From positions 186,001-250,000 of the forward strand of contig NZ_JARZHG010000013.1 in assembly GCF_029946505.1 (NCBI RefSeq): a stretch of DNA of 64,000 bases. The letters run 5' to 3'. Origin of the DNA: Polyangium sp. y55x31 (GTDB lineage: Bacteria; Myxococcota_A; Polyangia; Polyangiales; Polyangiaceae). The translations under genes and the position numbers were made by a program. Under the pieces are notes generated by a model. That model saw only the letters and a list, made by a program, of their open reading frames with translations. It was not told the DNA's origin and ran no database searches. Positions 45,311 to 53,753 of this stretch are shown piece by piece (positions within the stretch are counted from its first letter, which is position 1; the number at the start of each line of letters is the position of its first letter).

Positions 45311-45943
45311 CTAGCTGGTTGCGCTCGGAAACTGCGTGAAGACCCGTGTCACGATCGGGTGCGCCTCGGCCCGCTCCGCAGCGGCGATGCAGCGTGGCGC
45401 GACTTCGCGGATCTTCTCGCGCCCGGGGCGCCAGCGGGAGATCATCGCCGCGTAGACATCGAGGATCGTCATGGATTCGCCCAGCAAATAGGTGCCCGGC
45501 GAGATCCCCTGCTCGATCACGCGCCAGCAATCGAGCGTCCGCTGCACGGTCGCTGCCTTGAGCTCCTTTTGCGCGCCCTCGTCCTTCACCCACCGCGCGG
45601 GGAAATCGCCGACGGTGTACATCGGATAGATGCTGGACACGAAATACACGAGCCAGCGCAAGAACACCGGCCGTTTCGGGTCGCCGGGCGGCGGGGCGAG
45701 GTGCGTTTGCGGGTGCCGTTCGAGCAGCCAGAGGAGGATGGCCGCGCTTTCGGTGAGGACCGTACCGTCGGGCAACACGACCGTGGGCACCTGCGCGAGG
45801 GGATTCAGCGCGCGCAGCGCATCGACCGCAGGACCCGGCGTCCAGGGCTCGACCTCGCGGCGCTCGTAGGTTTCTCCGAGGAGCTCACACGCGGCCTCGA
45901 TCACGACCGAGCCGCATCCCTTGCAACCGTAGATCGTCAACAT
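45311..45943 (-). CDS. Glutathione S-transferase family protein
   Basis: A 210-residue cytosolic GST. The N-terminal thioredoxin-fold domain (residues 1-80) has the family turn NPLAQVPTVVLPDGTVLTES with cis-Pro and the Glu-Ser that bind glutathione. The C-terminal helical domain (about 90-205) contains GESMTILDVYAAMI, the N-capping motif. The expected active-site residue region is GCKGCGS, so a Cys rather than Ser or Tyr may act, as in beta- or omega-like GSTs. Either the ATG used here or a GTG two codons earlier could be the start. Confidence 0.9.
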   Translation of the reverse strand: MLTIYGCKGCGSVVIEAACELLGETYERREVEPWTPGPAVDALRALNPLAQVPTVVLPDGTVLTESAAILLWLLERHPQTHLAPPPGDPKRPVFLRWLVYFVSSIYPMYTVGDFPARWVKDEGAQKELKAATVQRTLDCWRVIEQGISPGTYLLGESMTILDVYAAMISRWRPGREKIREVAPRCIAAAERAEAHPIVTRVFTQFPSATS

Positions 45944-45974
45944 GGGCACGTTTGCGCGTGGATCCCGCTCGGCG

Positions 45975-46535
45975 TCAAGGGCTACACTTCCAGATCTCGT
46001 TCAGGTCCTTGGCGAGCGAATAGAGCGCGACGTTCGCGTGCTCGTAAAACCCGTTCGCGTACGGGTTCGGGCAGCCTGCCATTCGTTTCGCTTTGCTCAC
46101 CTGCTCCGGCACCTCGCTGTGCCAGAAGTAGAGGTTGTAGATCGGAATGAAGATCTTCCACGGCTTGAAGTTGTCGTCCTGCGTGTAGGCCTGCAGCTCG
46201 CTCAGCATGGCCCACGCGACGTACACGCCGTAGAAGCAAAAGAAGCTGAAGATGAGGACCATCGTCGGGTCCCGCGTCGTGCCTTTTGGCCCGGCCATCC
46301 CGCTGTGCGCCGCCGGTACCATGCCGAACTGGGCGGGAGCCGCGTAGTTGCCGAACCCCCCCGGCGGCCCCCATGCCTGCTGCGGGGGCGCGCCCCAGCC
46401 GGGTTGCGGCGCGCCGGGATATCCTTGCGGCGGCGCGCCCCATCCTTGGGGAGCTGCTCCCTGCAGGCGATTGCCGCACTTCGTGCACGTGGGCGCGCCA
46501 TCGACGTTCGGCGTACCACAGGTCGGACAGAACAC
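45975..46535 (-). CDS. Zinc-ribbon membrane protein with DUF4234-like domain
   Basis: A 186-residue protein. It opens with a zinc ribbon (FCPTCG and CTKCG) that follows a GTG start with AGGAGG 7 bases upstream. Residues about 25-80 are a Gln/Gly/Pro/Ala-rich linker (AAPQGWGAPPQGYPGAP). A DUF4234-like membrane domain follows with two or more hydrophobic segments (LIFSFFCFYGVYVAWAM, then FKPWKIFIPIYNLYFWH). The organisation is shared by many myxobacterial membrane proteins of unknown function. Confidence 0.75.
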   Translation of the reverse strand: MFCPTCGTPNVDGAPTCTKCGNRLQGAAPQGWGAPPQGYPGAPQPGWGAPPQQAWGPPGGFGNYAAPAQFGMVPAAHSGMAGPKGTTRDPTMVLIFSFFCFYGVYVAWAMLSELQAYTQDDNFKPWKIFIPIYNLYFWHSEVPEQVSKAKRMAGCPNPYANGFYEHANVALYSLAKDLNEIWKCSP

Positions 46536-46716
46536 GCACCAACCTCCTCGGGGGATTCGCGGAAAAGCGCGCAGGCACCGGCCTGCGTCGCCCTCCCCGC
46601 GCCACCCATGCGACGCGGAGCGCCGAAGAGCGTACCGAGGAAGCTCTCGCTTCACAAGCGGGAGATGGCCCCCACCGCCGAGGTCTGCTCCTCTGCTCGG
46701 AGGAGGTCGATCGTTC

Positions 46717-47178
46717 ATGAGACGTACAAGCGAAACGCCGCGTTTCCTCGCGTTCGCCGCGCTCGTTGCGAGCCTCGCCGCGGGCGCGGGCTGCGCGGAC
46801 GAGCCCACCCCGCGCTCCACGAGCGCCCCGGCGGCGGCCTACGAGGTCGTGCCCCAATGGTTGAAGCCGCCGGCCGGACAGACCCTCGGGGAGGCGGTCG
46901 GGGTCGGCGTCGACTCGCACAACCACGTCTTCGTGTTCCACCGCGCGGATCGGGGCTGGGGCAACGAAGAGATCATCGACAAACCCACGATCTGGATGGT
47001 CGAGGGGGATTCCGGCGAGGTGCTCGCCTCGTGGGGGGAAAACGTCTTCCTCGTCCCGCACGGGCTCGGGGTCGACAAGAACGACCACGTCTGGGTGACC
47101 GACGTCGGGCTCGATCAGATCTTCGAGTTCAGCCACGACGGCGCGCTCCTCCAGACCATCGGCAGGGGGCACGAATGA
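46717..47178 (+). CDS. NHL-repeat lipoprotein, N-terminal half of a PAL-like propeller
   Basis: A 153-residue lipoprotein (AGAGC, Cys26). After the signal, the sequence VVPQWLKPPAGQTLGEAVGV and the blade segments VFVFHRADRGWGNEE, WGENVFLVPHGLGVD and DHVWVTDVGLDQIFEFS match the first blades of NHL-type proteins related to peptidyl-alpha-hydroxyglycine amidating lyase (PAL). Only two blades are present, too few for a propeller, and the chain ends where the next blade should start. The next gene supplies the missing blades. GGAGGAGG is a strong ribosome site. Its stop overlaps the next start by 4 bases. Confidence 0.8.
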   Translation: MRRTSETPRFLAFAALVASLAAGAGCADEPTPRSTSAPAAAYEVVPQWLKPPAGQTLGEAVGVGVDSHNHVFVFHRADRGWGNEEIIDKPTIWMVEGDSGEVLASWGENVFLVPHGLGVDKNDHVWVTDVGLDQIFEFSHDGALLQTIGRGHE

Positions 47179-47774
47179 GGCCTTGGTTTTTCCTGGTCCT
47201 TCCGGCGCTCGTCGCGTGCGGCAGCCCGCCCGACGAGTTCGCGAAACCCACCGACGTGTTTCTCGCGCCGAACGGCGAGCTTTACGTCGCGGATGGGTAC
47301 GAGAACACCCGCGTGGCGCGGTTCGATACGCGCGGCATGTTCCTCGACGCATGGGGTGATCCGGGGAGCGAGCCGGGTCATTTCGACATTCCGCACGGCA
47401 TCGCGTCCGACGGAAAGGATCGGATCTACGTCGCGGATCGTGGCAATGCGCGGCTGCAGATCTTCGACCTCGAAGGCACGCTCCTCGACGTCTGGAGCGG
47501 TCCCGAGATCGGGCGGCCCTGGGGGGTCGAGGTGGCCCCGAATGGGCACGTCTTCGTGATCGACGGCGGCGACCAGCTCGAAGACGCGCCGTCGGGGCGC
47601 GCGCTCGAGCTCGATCACGACGGCAAGGTGATCACGAGCTGGGGCAGCTTCGGCCGCGAGGAAGGGCAGTTCGACACGGGGCACGACATCACCGTCGGGC
47701 CGGACGGCCGCGTGTACGTGGTCGAGCAGGTGGGGCGACGCGTGCAGAAGTTTCGCCCCAAAATGATGCCCTGA
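47175..47774 (+). CDS. NHL-repeat lipoprotein, C-terminal half of a PAL-like propeller
   Basis: A 199-residue lipoprotein (ALVACG, Cys15) with four NHL blades: FAKPTDVFLAPNGELYVADG, HFDIPHGIASDGKDRIYVAD, PWGVEVAPNGHVFVIDGG and QFDTGHDITVGPDGRVYVVE. With the two blades of the preceding gene it completes a six-bladed propeller. The two genes overlap (ATGA) and should be made together, and both products should be anchored in the same membrane. PAL-related enzymes need a Zn/Ca centre from several blades; whether this pair keeps one cannot be settled here. Confidence 0.8.
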   Translation: MRPWFFLVLPALVACGSPPDEFAKPTDVFLAPNGELYVADGYENTRVARFDTRGMFLDAWGDPGSEPGHFDIPHGIASDGKDRIYVADRGNARLQIFDLEGTLLDVWSGPEIGRPWGVEVAPNGHVFVIDGGDQLEDAPSGRALELDHDGKVITSWGSFGREEGQFDTGHDITVGPDGRVYVVEQVGRRVQKFRPKMMP

Positions 47775-47825
47775 CGCTGGCGGGCGCCTCTTTCCCCGCG
47801 CGCGGAGGGTTGGTAGATTCGCCTT

Positions 47826-48515
47826 GTGACCCTGCGCATCCTGACCTTGCTCTCCGCATCTGCCTTGCTTGCCGGCTGTGGAGCGGCGCCGTCCGCGCCG
47901 TCCGCGCCTCCGCCCCCCGCGCCTCCGCCTCCCGCGCCCGATGTGACGCCGGAAAAGGGCCGCATGGTCTTCATCCACGGCGCGGGCAATGGCAAGAGCT
48001 CCGACGACATCACCAGGCACGAGGAAGGGTGCAATAAAAACGATCTCGCGAGCTGCCATGCGCTCGGGCTCGCGCTGATGACGCCGAAGGACAAGCAGGG
48101 GGACAACAACAAGCGCGCGTTCGCGGCCTTCGAGAAGGGATGCCAGGGCGGATATGCGCCGAGCTGCAATGGCCTCGGGGTGATGTACATCCACGGAATG
48201 GGCGTGGCCCGTGACGTCGCGCGGGCGATGGAGCTCTACAAAAAGGCCTGCGAAGGCGAGGCGAGCACGGCGTGCCTGCACGTGGCCATGGCCTACGAGA
48301 GCGGGCACGATGTCGCGGCCGATTGGCCGATGGCCGTTCGTTATTACGAGAGCGCCTGCGCCCTCGGCGACTTCCAGGGCTGCCAGACGGCGGCGAAGGC
48401 GTTCGCCGAGGGCGACCGCGTCCCGCGGGATCCGGAGAAGGCGCGCAAGCTGTACGACCGCGGCTGCCAGGAAGGTGACGAGGAGGCCTGCAAGGCGCGC
48501 GACGCGCTCAAGTGA
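47826..48515 (+). CDS. Sel1-repeat lipoprotein
   Basis: A 229-residue lipoprotein (LLAGCG, Cys18) with an Ala/Pro-rich linker (residues 20-45) and then five or so Sel1-like helical repeats that are rich in Cys (EGCNKND, KGCQGGY, KACEGEAST, SACALGDFQGC, RGCQEGDEEAC). The paired Cys are typical of HcpA-like and other secreted Sel1 proteins. A GTG start is used. It is likely to scaffold proteins in the periplasm or on the cell surface. The last 8 bases overlap the end of the opposite-strand gene. Confidence 0.88.
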   Translation: MTLRILTLLSASALLAGCGAAPSAPSAPPPPAPPPPAPDVTPEKGRMVFIHGAGNGKSSDDITRHEEGCNKNDLASCHALGLALMTPKDKQGDNNKRAFAAFEKGCQGGYAPSCNGLGVMYIHGMGVARDVARAMELYKKACEGEASTACLHVAMAYESGHDVAADWPMAVRYYESACALGDFQGCQTAAKAFAEGDRVPRDPEKARKLYDRGCQEGDEEACKARDALK

Positions 48516-49611
48516 AGGCGAACGATGCGAGGATCTCCCGCGCCAGCCGCTCGTAATTGGCGAGCGTCCCCCTGGCGCGTGGATTCTGCTTGAGCACGCA
48601 TAAAAATACGATCACGTTCGCGAAGCGGCGTCCATCCTCGGAGACATACACCCCATCGAAGGACAAACCATCGATGTTGCGGTTCTCCAGGACGCCGAGA
48701 AACCCCTTCGCATCGCCCGGGAGCTTCATGGTTTCCCGCGGCGACACGCGGCCCATCGAGCCGTCGATCGGAGCGCTCACCCTCGCCACGACCGCATCGC
48801 GCTCCCGGGCGATTTCGTCGACGGAACCCTCCTGCACCTTCACCGACAGCGTGAGCGAGCACGAAATCCCGCCGGTCATGGCGAAGTAGGACTTCACCTG
48901 CTTGCTCTCGGTCTCCCGCTCCCGCAGAAACCACGTCGCCGGATAGGTCAACTCGAATCCATCGTGATCGACGCGCTTCGGGTACGAGAGGTCGACGAAA
49001 TCGTCGTACGAGGTGGCACCATCGGCCTCGGGGTCGTTCAGTCCGAACGAGGTCACGGTCATCGGATTGCGATGTCCATCGATCGACAAGCAGGCGACGC
49101 CGGTGAGCATCACGCGGGGGTGAATGTCGTGATGTTTCTTGTAGCCTGGCCCGTCGGTGACGAGGAGGTGCGCTTGCTCGATTTCACACGGATAGCTCAC
49201 GGACCGCGGTTCGGTCCGCAGGCTCTCCAAGGCGGCGGGCCAGCGTCGAACCAGGAGGAGGTTCATCGCCAGGGTGACCATCACCAAGGGATCGTCGGCC
49301 ATGCGGTCCTTGATGTCGGCTTTGACCTGGGAAGAGCGGACCAACGTTTGCTTTACGGGTATGGGATCCGGCTCGTTCTCGGGGGCGGACGGCTCCGAGC
49401 GGAACCAGACGGTGCTCTCCCCCGCGCGCGTCTTGAAATCCCCCTGGATGATCCAGGCTCCGTCCTTGGTTTGTCCGAGGAGCCGGAGCACGAACGCGGC
49501 CCAGACGCCGTCCCCGCGCTCCATGTAATACGTCACGTATTGCCCTGCTCTCCAGGGCGGGTGAATGAGTTCGGGCGTCGAACCACCACGCTTGCGGAAC
49601 AAGTCGAACAT
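48508..49611 (-). CDS. Uncharacterised two-part protein with DcrB/PsbP-like C-terminus
   Basis: A 367-residue protein without a signal peptide. The first 210 residues do not match anything I recognise (PPWRAGQYVTYYMERGDGVW). Residues about 235-367 (FELTYPATWFLRERETESKQ, then GVYVSEDGRRFANVIVFLCV and LAREILASFAF) show the pattern of DcrB/PsbP-like alpha-beta folds, generally found in exported or membrane-attached proteins. Function cannot be assigned. The start is the ATG with AGGTG upstream. Confidence 0.65.
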   Translation of the reverse strand: MFDLFRKRGGSTPELIHPPWRAGQYVTYYMERGDGVWAAFVLRLLGQTKDGAWIIQGDFKTRAGESTVWFRSEPSAPENEPDPIPVKQTLVRSSQVKADIKDRMADDPLVMVTLAMNLLLVRRWPAALESLRTEPRSVSYPCEIEQAHLLVTDGPGYKKHHDIHPRVMLTGVACLSIDGHRNPMTVTSFGLNDPEADGATSYDDFVDLSYPKRVDHDGFELTYPATWFLRERETESKQVKSYFAMTGGISCSLTLSVKVQEGSVDEIARERDAVVARVSAPIDGSMGRVSPRETMKLPGDAKGFLGVLENRNIDGLSFDGVYVSEDGRRFANVIVFLCVLKQNPRARGTLANYERLAREILASFAFT

Positions 49612-49805
49612 GGATCACCTTCCGTCGGGCTCCGGATGACGGGTGCACCAGCAGCGCGCACATCGTCGAGGCTCGGGCCGTAGGCATCGGCACGAAGATA
49701 GTCGACCTCACAGCAAAAGGCTACCCATGATCTTTGCGGGTCTTGTCTTCCAAACCCTGCCTTCGGTAAAGTGGACGCGCTGCGCGCGGGAGTGGGACGA
49801 TTCGC

Positions 49806-50453
49806 ATGAAAAAGACCGGAACGACGAAGACGGCGACCAAAACGACGGCGGCAAAGAAGACGGCGGCAAAGACGACCCCCGCGGGGGACGCGCCCATTGT
49901 GGCCTTCGACGGCCCGCGCGCGTGGTCGACGTGGCTCGCCGCGAACCACGCCTCGTCGCGCGGCGTTTGGCTCAAGCTCGCGAAAAAGGCCTCGGGCGTC
50001 GCATCCGTGACCTATCCGGAGGCGGTCGACGTGGCGCTCGTATGGGGCTGGATCGACGGGCAGAAGCGGAGCTTCGACGAGACGGCGTGGCTCCAGAAAT
50101 TCACGCCGCGCAGCGCGAAGAGCATCTGGTCGAAGATCAATCGGGAGAAGGCGCTGGCCCTCATCGCGTCCGGAGAGATGCAGCCTCCGGGCCTCGCGGA
50201 GGTCGAGCGCGCGAAGCGGGACGGCCGCTGGGACCAGGCCTACGACTCTCCGAGCCGCGCCACCGTGCCCCCCGATCTATCGGACGCCCTCGCGAAAAAT
50301 ACCCGCGCCGCCGCTTTCTTCGCGACGCTCGACGCGACGAACCGTTACGCCATGTTGTTCCGTATCCAGACCGCGAAGAAACCCGAGACGCGTCAGAAGC
50401 GCATCACGCAATTCGTCGAGATGCTGGCGAAACACGAAAAGCTTCATCCTTGA
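49806..50453 (+). CDS. YdeI/OmpD-associated family protein with Lys/Thr/Ala-rich N-terminus
   Basis: A 215-residue protein. Residues about 30-215 are the YdeI/OmpD-associated family: WLAANHASSRGVWLKLAKKA, VDVALVWGWIDGQKRSFD, FTPRSAKSIWSKINREKALA and the terminal KRITQFVEMLAKHEK. E. coli YdeI helps protect against polymyxin-type stress. The first 25 residues (TTKTATKTTAAKKTAAKTT) are a basic low-complexity tail similar to those of bacterial histone H1-like proteins, absent from most relatives; it may bind nucleic acid. Confidence 0.85.
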   Translation: MKKTGTTKTATKTTAAKKTAAKTTPAGDAPIVAFDGPRAWSTWLAANHASSRGVWLKLAKKASGVASVTYPEAVDVALVWGWIDGQKRSFDETAWLQKFTPRSAKSIWSKINREKALALIASGEMQPPGLAEVERAKRDGRWDQAYDSPSRATVPPDLSDALAKNTRAAAFFATLDATNRYAMLFRIQTAKKPETRQKRITQFVEMLAKHEKLHP

Positions 50454-50460
50454 GCCTTCC

Positions 50461-51282
50461 TCACCGAGCCCGCTTCCGGCGGGATCGCATCGCCAGGAGC
50501 GCAGGCGCTGCGAGGAGGAGCCAGGCACCCTGCGTGGCGCCATTTCCCATCGAGAACGAGCATCCCGAGTCGTTCGTCGGGTGAATGTTCACCGGATCGC
50601 CGCCGCTGCCGCCATTGCCGCCGCTGCCGCTCCCGCCTGCGCCCGTGGACGAGCCCGCGCCCGCGTCCTCGGGGACGCCCGCGTCCATCTCCGCCGGCGC
50701 GGGCGGCACGTACGTGCTCCCCTCGGAGACGATCGTCACGACGAACCGGATCTTCGTGGGCATGTACAGCGCAGCCGTCTCGGCGCCGACGTTGTCCGCC
50801 GAGGGTTTTCCGTTCTGCGTGTCCTTCAGAATGAGCGCAATTTTACCCGATCCGAGGCTCCAGTCGACGGCGGTGCCGGGCGGCGACCAGAAATCCGAGA
50901 ATTTTGTCGCCCAATCATAAACGCCCACGGTCGTATAAGCCGGCGCCTGGCCGACGCACGCATACGTCGGCTGCGCCTCGAAGCAGGCCTGGAAACGCGT
51001 GGGCGTGTCGGTCGGCTTCGTGTAGACTTCGAGGTGCATGTACGCCGTGCCCGTCGTGTAATCGATCGGGCTCTTCCAGTTCGAGGGCGTCCCGGCGCGC
51101 GGCTCGACGCGGTAATGCGAGTCCGGCATGTCGGGCGTGTGCTCGTACGTCTCGTCGACCACGACGAACTGCTCGGCCGCCGCGAAGGAGCTCCAGCACG
51201 ACACGAGCGCCGCGGCCGCGAGGAAAACGCCTGCGCGTCGAGGCGCGCGCGAAATCGAACCAACGGTTCTGTCTTGCATCAT
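50461..51282 (-). CDS. Exported protein with MYXO-CTERM-type tail
   Basis: A 273-residue secreted protein. The N-terminus is a signal peptide ending SFAAA (about residue 36). The mature region (TYEHTPDMPDSHYRVEPRAG, VYDWATKFSDFWSPPGTAVD) does not match any domain I know. A Gly/Ser linker (about 205-235) leads to SGCSFSMG, a hydrophobic helix and RSRRKRAR, the GC/TM/Arg layout of MYXO-CTERM sorting signals. This tail is processed in myxobacteria for surface anchoring. Function unknown. Confidence 0.75.
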   Translation of the reverse strand: MMQDRTVGSISRAPRRAGVFLAAAALVSCWSSFAAAEQFVVVDETYEHTPDMPDSHYRVEPRAGTPSNWKSPIDYTTGTAYMHLEVYTKPTDTPTRFQACFEAQPTYACVGQAPAYTTVGVYDWATKFSDFWSPPGTAVDWSLGSGKIALILKDTQNGKPSADNVGAETAALYMPTKIRFVVTIVSEGSTYVPPAPAEMDAGVPEDAGAGSSTGAGGSGSGGNGGSGGDPVNIHPTNDSGCSFSMGNGATQGAWLLLAAPALLAMRSRRKRAR

Positions 51283-51376
51283 TCGAGGCTATCGGATTTC
51301 CCGGCGGGCGTCGAGCAGGGCGAGGGCGCATTTCACCGCGCGGCGAGGACACGGCCGAGCGTGATCCTGGTGGAAC

Positions 51377-52414
51377 TCACGGCTCCGGCGCGAGCGCGCG
51401 CGTCAAGGTGGCGGCATCGACCTCGGCGATCGCGCTCGTATTCTCGCCGGCCCAGAGCGGCGAGAAATCTCCGCTGCCATTGCGCTCGGCGCGGGCCCGC
51501 AAGGGCGCGACGGCGGCGACTGCCCACGGGAATGGGGGCGCGGCGGGGTTCATGGGACCGAGCTCGCGCATGAGCCGATTCACGATGCCACGTGCGGGTC
51601 GCCCCGAAAACAGGTTCGTGAGGGCGGTGTGATGGCGCGCGGGGCTCTTCAGCGCGGCGCGATGCACGGCGCTCGTGTCGGCCTCGGGGCAGAGGAGATA
51701 GGCGGTCCCGACCTGCACGCCCGCCGCGCCGAGCGCCATCGCCGCGCGGACGCTGCGGGCATCGGCGATGCCGCCGGCCGCGATCACCGGGACCCTCACC
51801 GCGTCGACGATCTGTGGCAGGAGCGCGAACGTGCCCATCTGCTCGGTGAGATCGTCGCTCAGGAAATGGCCGCGGTGCCCGCCCGCTTCGAGGCCCTGGG
51901 CGATGATCACGTCCGCGCCGTGGGCTTCGAGCCAGCGCGCTTCGGAGGTGGTCGTGGCCGAGGAGAGAACCTTGGAGCCCCAACCTTTGACCCGCGCGAG
52001 GAGCTCGGCGGAGGGCAATCCGAAATGGAAGCTCACGACGGGCGGCGCGAATTCGGCGATGATGTCGGCCACGTCGTGCGTGAAGGGCGCGCGTCCGGCG
52101 CCCGCGGGGGCGAGGTTCGGGTCGATGCCGAGCTCTTTGTAGTAAGGCTCCAGCATGCCCCGAAAGCGAGCTTCCACCGCGGGGTCCGGCGTGATCGGCG
52201 TGTGGCAGAAGAAGTTGACGTTGAAAGGCCGGCTCGTCCCCGCGCGGAGCGCCTGGAGCTCGCGGCGCAGCGCATCCGGGCCGAGCATGGCGCAGGGCAG
52301 GGAACCGAGCCCGCCTGCATTCGAAACAGCGATGGCGAGCCGGCTCCCCTGGACACCGGCCATGGGCGCCTGGATGATGTCGAGCTCGATTCCCAAGAGT
52401 TCGCGGATCCGCAT
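51377..52414 (-). CDS. Nitronate monooxygenase family enzyme
   Basis: A 345-residue FMN-dependent TIM-barrel enzyme that oxidises nitronates, such as propionate 3-nitronate, with O2. Diagnostic stretches are IIQAPMAGVQGSRLAIAVSN at the start, FNVNFFCH, VVSFHFGLPS, IIAQGLEAGGHRGH (with the class-typical His), VPVIAAGGIAD and MALGAAGVQVGTAYLLC. Length fits the family. GGAGGGG precedes the ATG. It lies downstream of the Cys-rich lipoprotein gene on the same strand (20-base gap). Confidence 0.93.
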   Translation of the reverse strand: MRIRELLGIELDIIQAPMAGVQGSRLAIAVSNAGGLGSLPCAMLGPDALRRELQALRAGTSRPFNVNFFCHTPITPDPAVEARFRGMLEPYYKELGIDPNLAPAGAGRAPFTHDVADIIAEFAPPVVSFHFGLPSAELLARVKGWGSKVLSSATTTSEARWLEAHGADVIIAQGLEAGGHRGHFLSDDLTEQMGTFALLPQIVDAVRVPVIAAGGIADARSVRAAMALGAAGVQVGTAYLLCPEADTSAVHRAALKSPARHHTALTNLFSGRPARGIVNRLMRELGPMNPAAPPFPWAVAAVAPLRARAERNGSGDFSPLWAGENTSAIAEVDAATLTRALAPEP

Positions 52415-52434
52415 CGTCCCCTCCGTTTTTTCTC

Positions 52435-53568
52435 TCAGCCTTTGGGCTCGTCGGGTGAGCAAACCTTTTGCGCTTCGAGCGGCTTCGGCTCGGGTTTTTT
52501 TCTGGGCACGTCCCCGCGCTCGCAATCGTCGGGCGTATAGCCGAACGCGCCCAGACAAACCACGTACCGGGCGTCGCACTGCGGCTCCCCGGAGAGAAAA
52601 CAGCCGAGGTGCATCCGCGCGCAGTAGCTGCAAGAATATCGCAGCGCGAGGGCGCGGCGCTCGGCCTCGTAGCGCTCCCGTTGCGCTTCGAGCGCCTCCT
52701 CGGTGATCGGCGCGCTGAAGAGCTGGGCGCGCCACGTCCCGCGTGTCGTGTTCCGGGGGGTCACGCGGAGGACGATGCGCCCGTCTTCCTGGGGGCAAAA
52801 TGGCGTGATCGCCGAGGTTTCGCGATAAACGGGGACCCAGAGTCCGCCATCATCGAAAAACTTCGCCTCCACAGCGGCCTCGGCGTCGATCGAGCCGTCG
52901 ACGTCGTAGCTGCCTCGAAAGACGAGCCCATAACAGCGTCCGCGATGCACGGGGATTCGCAGGACCGCGGGGCTCTCGGCCTTGCGGTCGAGCGGCATGC
53001 CCTCGGGCGAGAGCGTGCCGACGAGCTTTCCGAGGCGCTCGCGGATGTTCGTCTCCTCCGCGGTAAGATAAAGCGACATCGGGCAATCCGACGGCGAAAA
53101 GCCGGACGCGCAGGTGCCCGGGTAGGGTCCGTTGCGGTCTTTAGGGACGCATTGGTTCGTCGACAGGCAGAACCCGCAGTATCCCCAGTTGTTGCAGACG
53201 CCGCAGTCCTTGATCGCCCTGCATGCGGCCGTGGCCCGCGCCGTGCTTTCCGGCGTCGGATCCGTGCCCGGCGGGCGCGGGGGCGTCGGCGTGAGCGCGG
53301 GCGGAGGCCCCGAGGGCGGCGCCTCGAACGGGCTCGCGCCCCGGAACGCGCCTTTCGGAGTATCGCTCGCAAGCGGCGCGCTCGGCGGGTTTGCGGCGAC
53401 GCCGGGGCCCGTGGAGGATTCGGGCGCGCTGCGTTGCGCCATACGCGATGGCGAGGCCTTCGCGCTCGCGGCCTCTGGCCCTTCGGGATGCGGCGCGCTC
53501 GCACAGGCGGCGACGAAGGCCGACAGGAGGAGGGAGCCGAAGAGGGGCGTGGTGGTATTGGCGTGCAT
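52435..53568 (-). CDS. Cys-rich lipoprotein
   Basis: A 377-residue lipoprotein (FVAACA, Cys22). A Pro/Ala/Ser-rich linker to about residue 110 is followed by a Cys cluster of PSI/plexin-like spacing (CRAIKDCGVCNNWGYCGFC, then NQCVPKDR and GTC). A beta domain with CYGLVFRGSYDVDGSIDAEA follows, and a second Cys-rich part near the C-terminus (CSYCARMHLGCF, CDARYVVC). Likely disulfide-rich and outside the cytoplasm. No enzyme motif. It is next to the nitronate monooxygenase gene; functional relation unknown. Confidence 0.75.
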   Translation of the reverse strand: MHANTTTPLFGSLLLSAFVAACASAPHPEGPEAASAKASPSRMAQRSAPESSTGPGVAANPPSAPLASDTPKGAFRGASPFEAPPSGPPPALTPTPPRPPGTDPTPESTARATAACRAIKDCGVCNNWGYCGFCLSTNQCVPKDRNGPYPGTCASGFSPSDCPMSLYLTAEETNIRERLGKLVGTLSPEGMPLDRKAESPAVLRIPVHRGRCYGLVFRGSYDVDGSIDAEAAVEAKFFDDGGLWVPVYRETSAITPFCPQEDGRIVLRVTPRNTTRGTWRAQLFSAPITEEALEAQRERYEAERRALALRYSCSYCARMHLGCFLSGEPQCDARYVVCLGAFGYTPDDCERGDVPRKKPEPKPLEAQKVCSPDEPKG

Positions 53569-53753
53569 GGCGCGATGGCGTGCGCGCCGATGTTAGGCCG
53601 AGGTTGGCTGGTCGGGAAGCCTTCCCGGCGTGGCGGAATCGTTCGAGGCGGCGGCCCTACATCGATCCCTCTAGGCGCCCGCGCGCCGAGCAGGTACCGT
53701 ATCCGCGACCTCGATCTCCGAGGTCGATCCACTCGCTCGATCTCGCTCCCGAC

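Noticed and set aside
46717-47774. Sequencing frameshift as explanation for the split NHL propeller
   Set aside because: The second gene has its own complete lipoprotein signal inserted at the junction, which a single frameshift would not produce.
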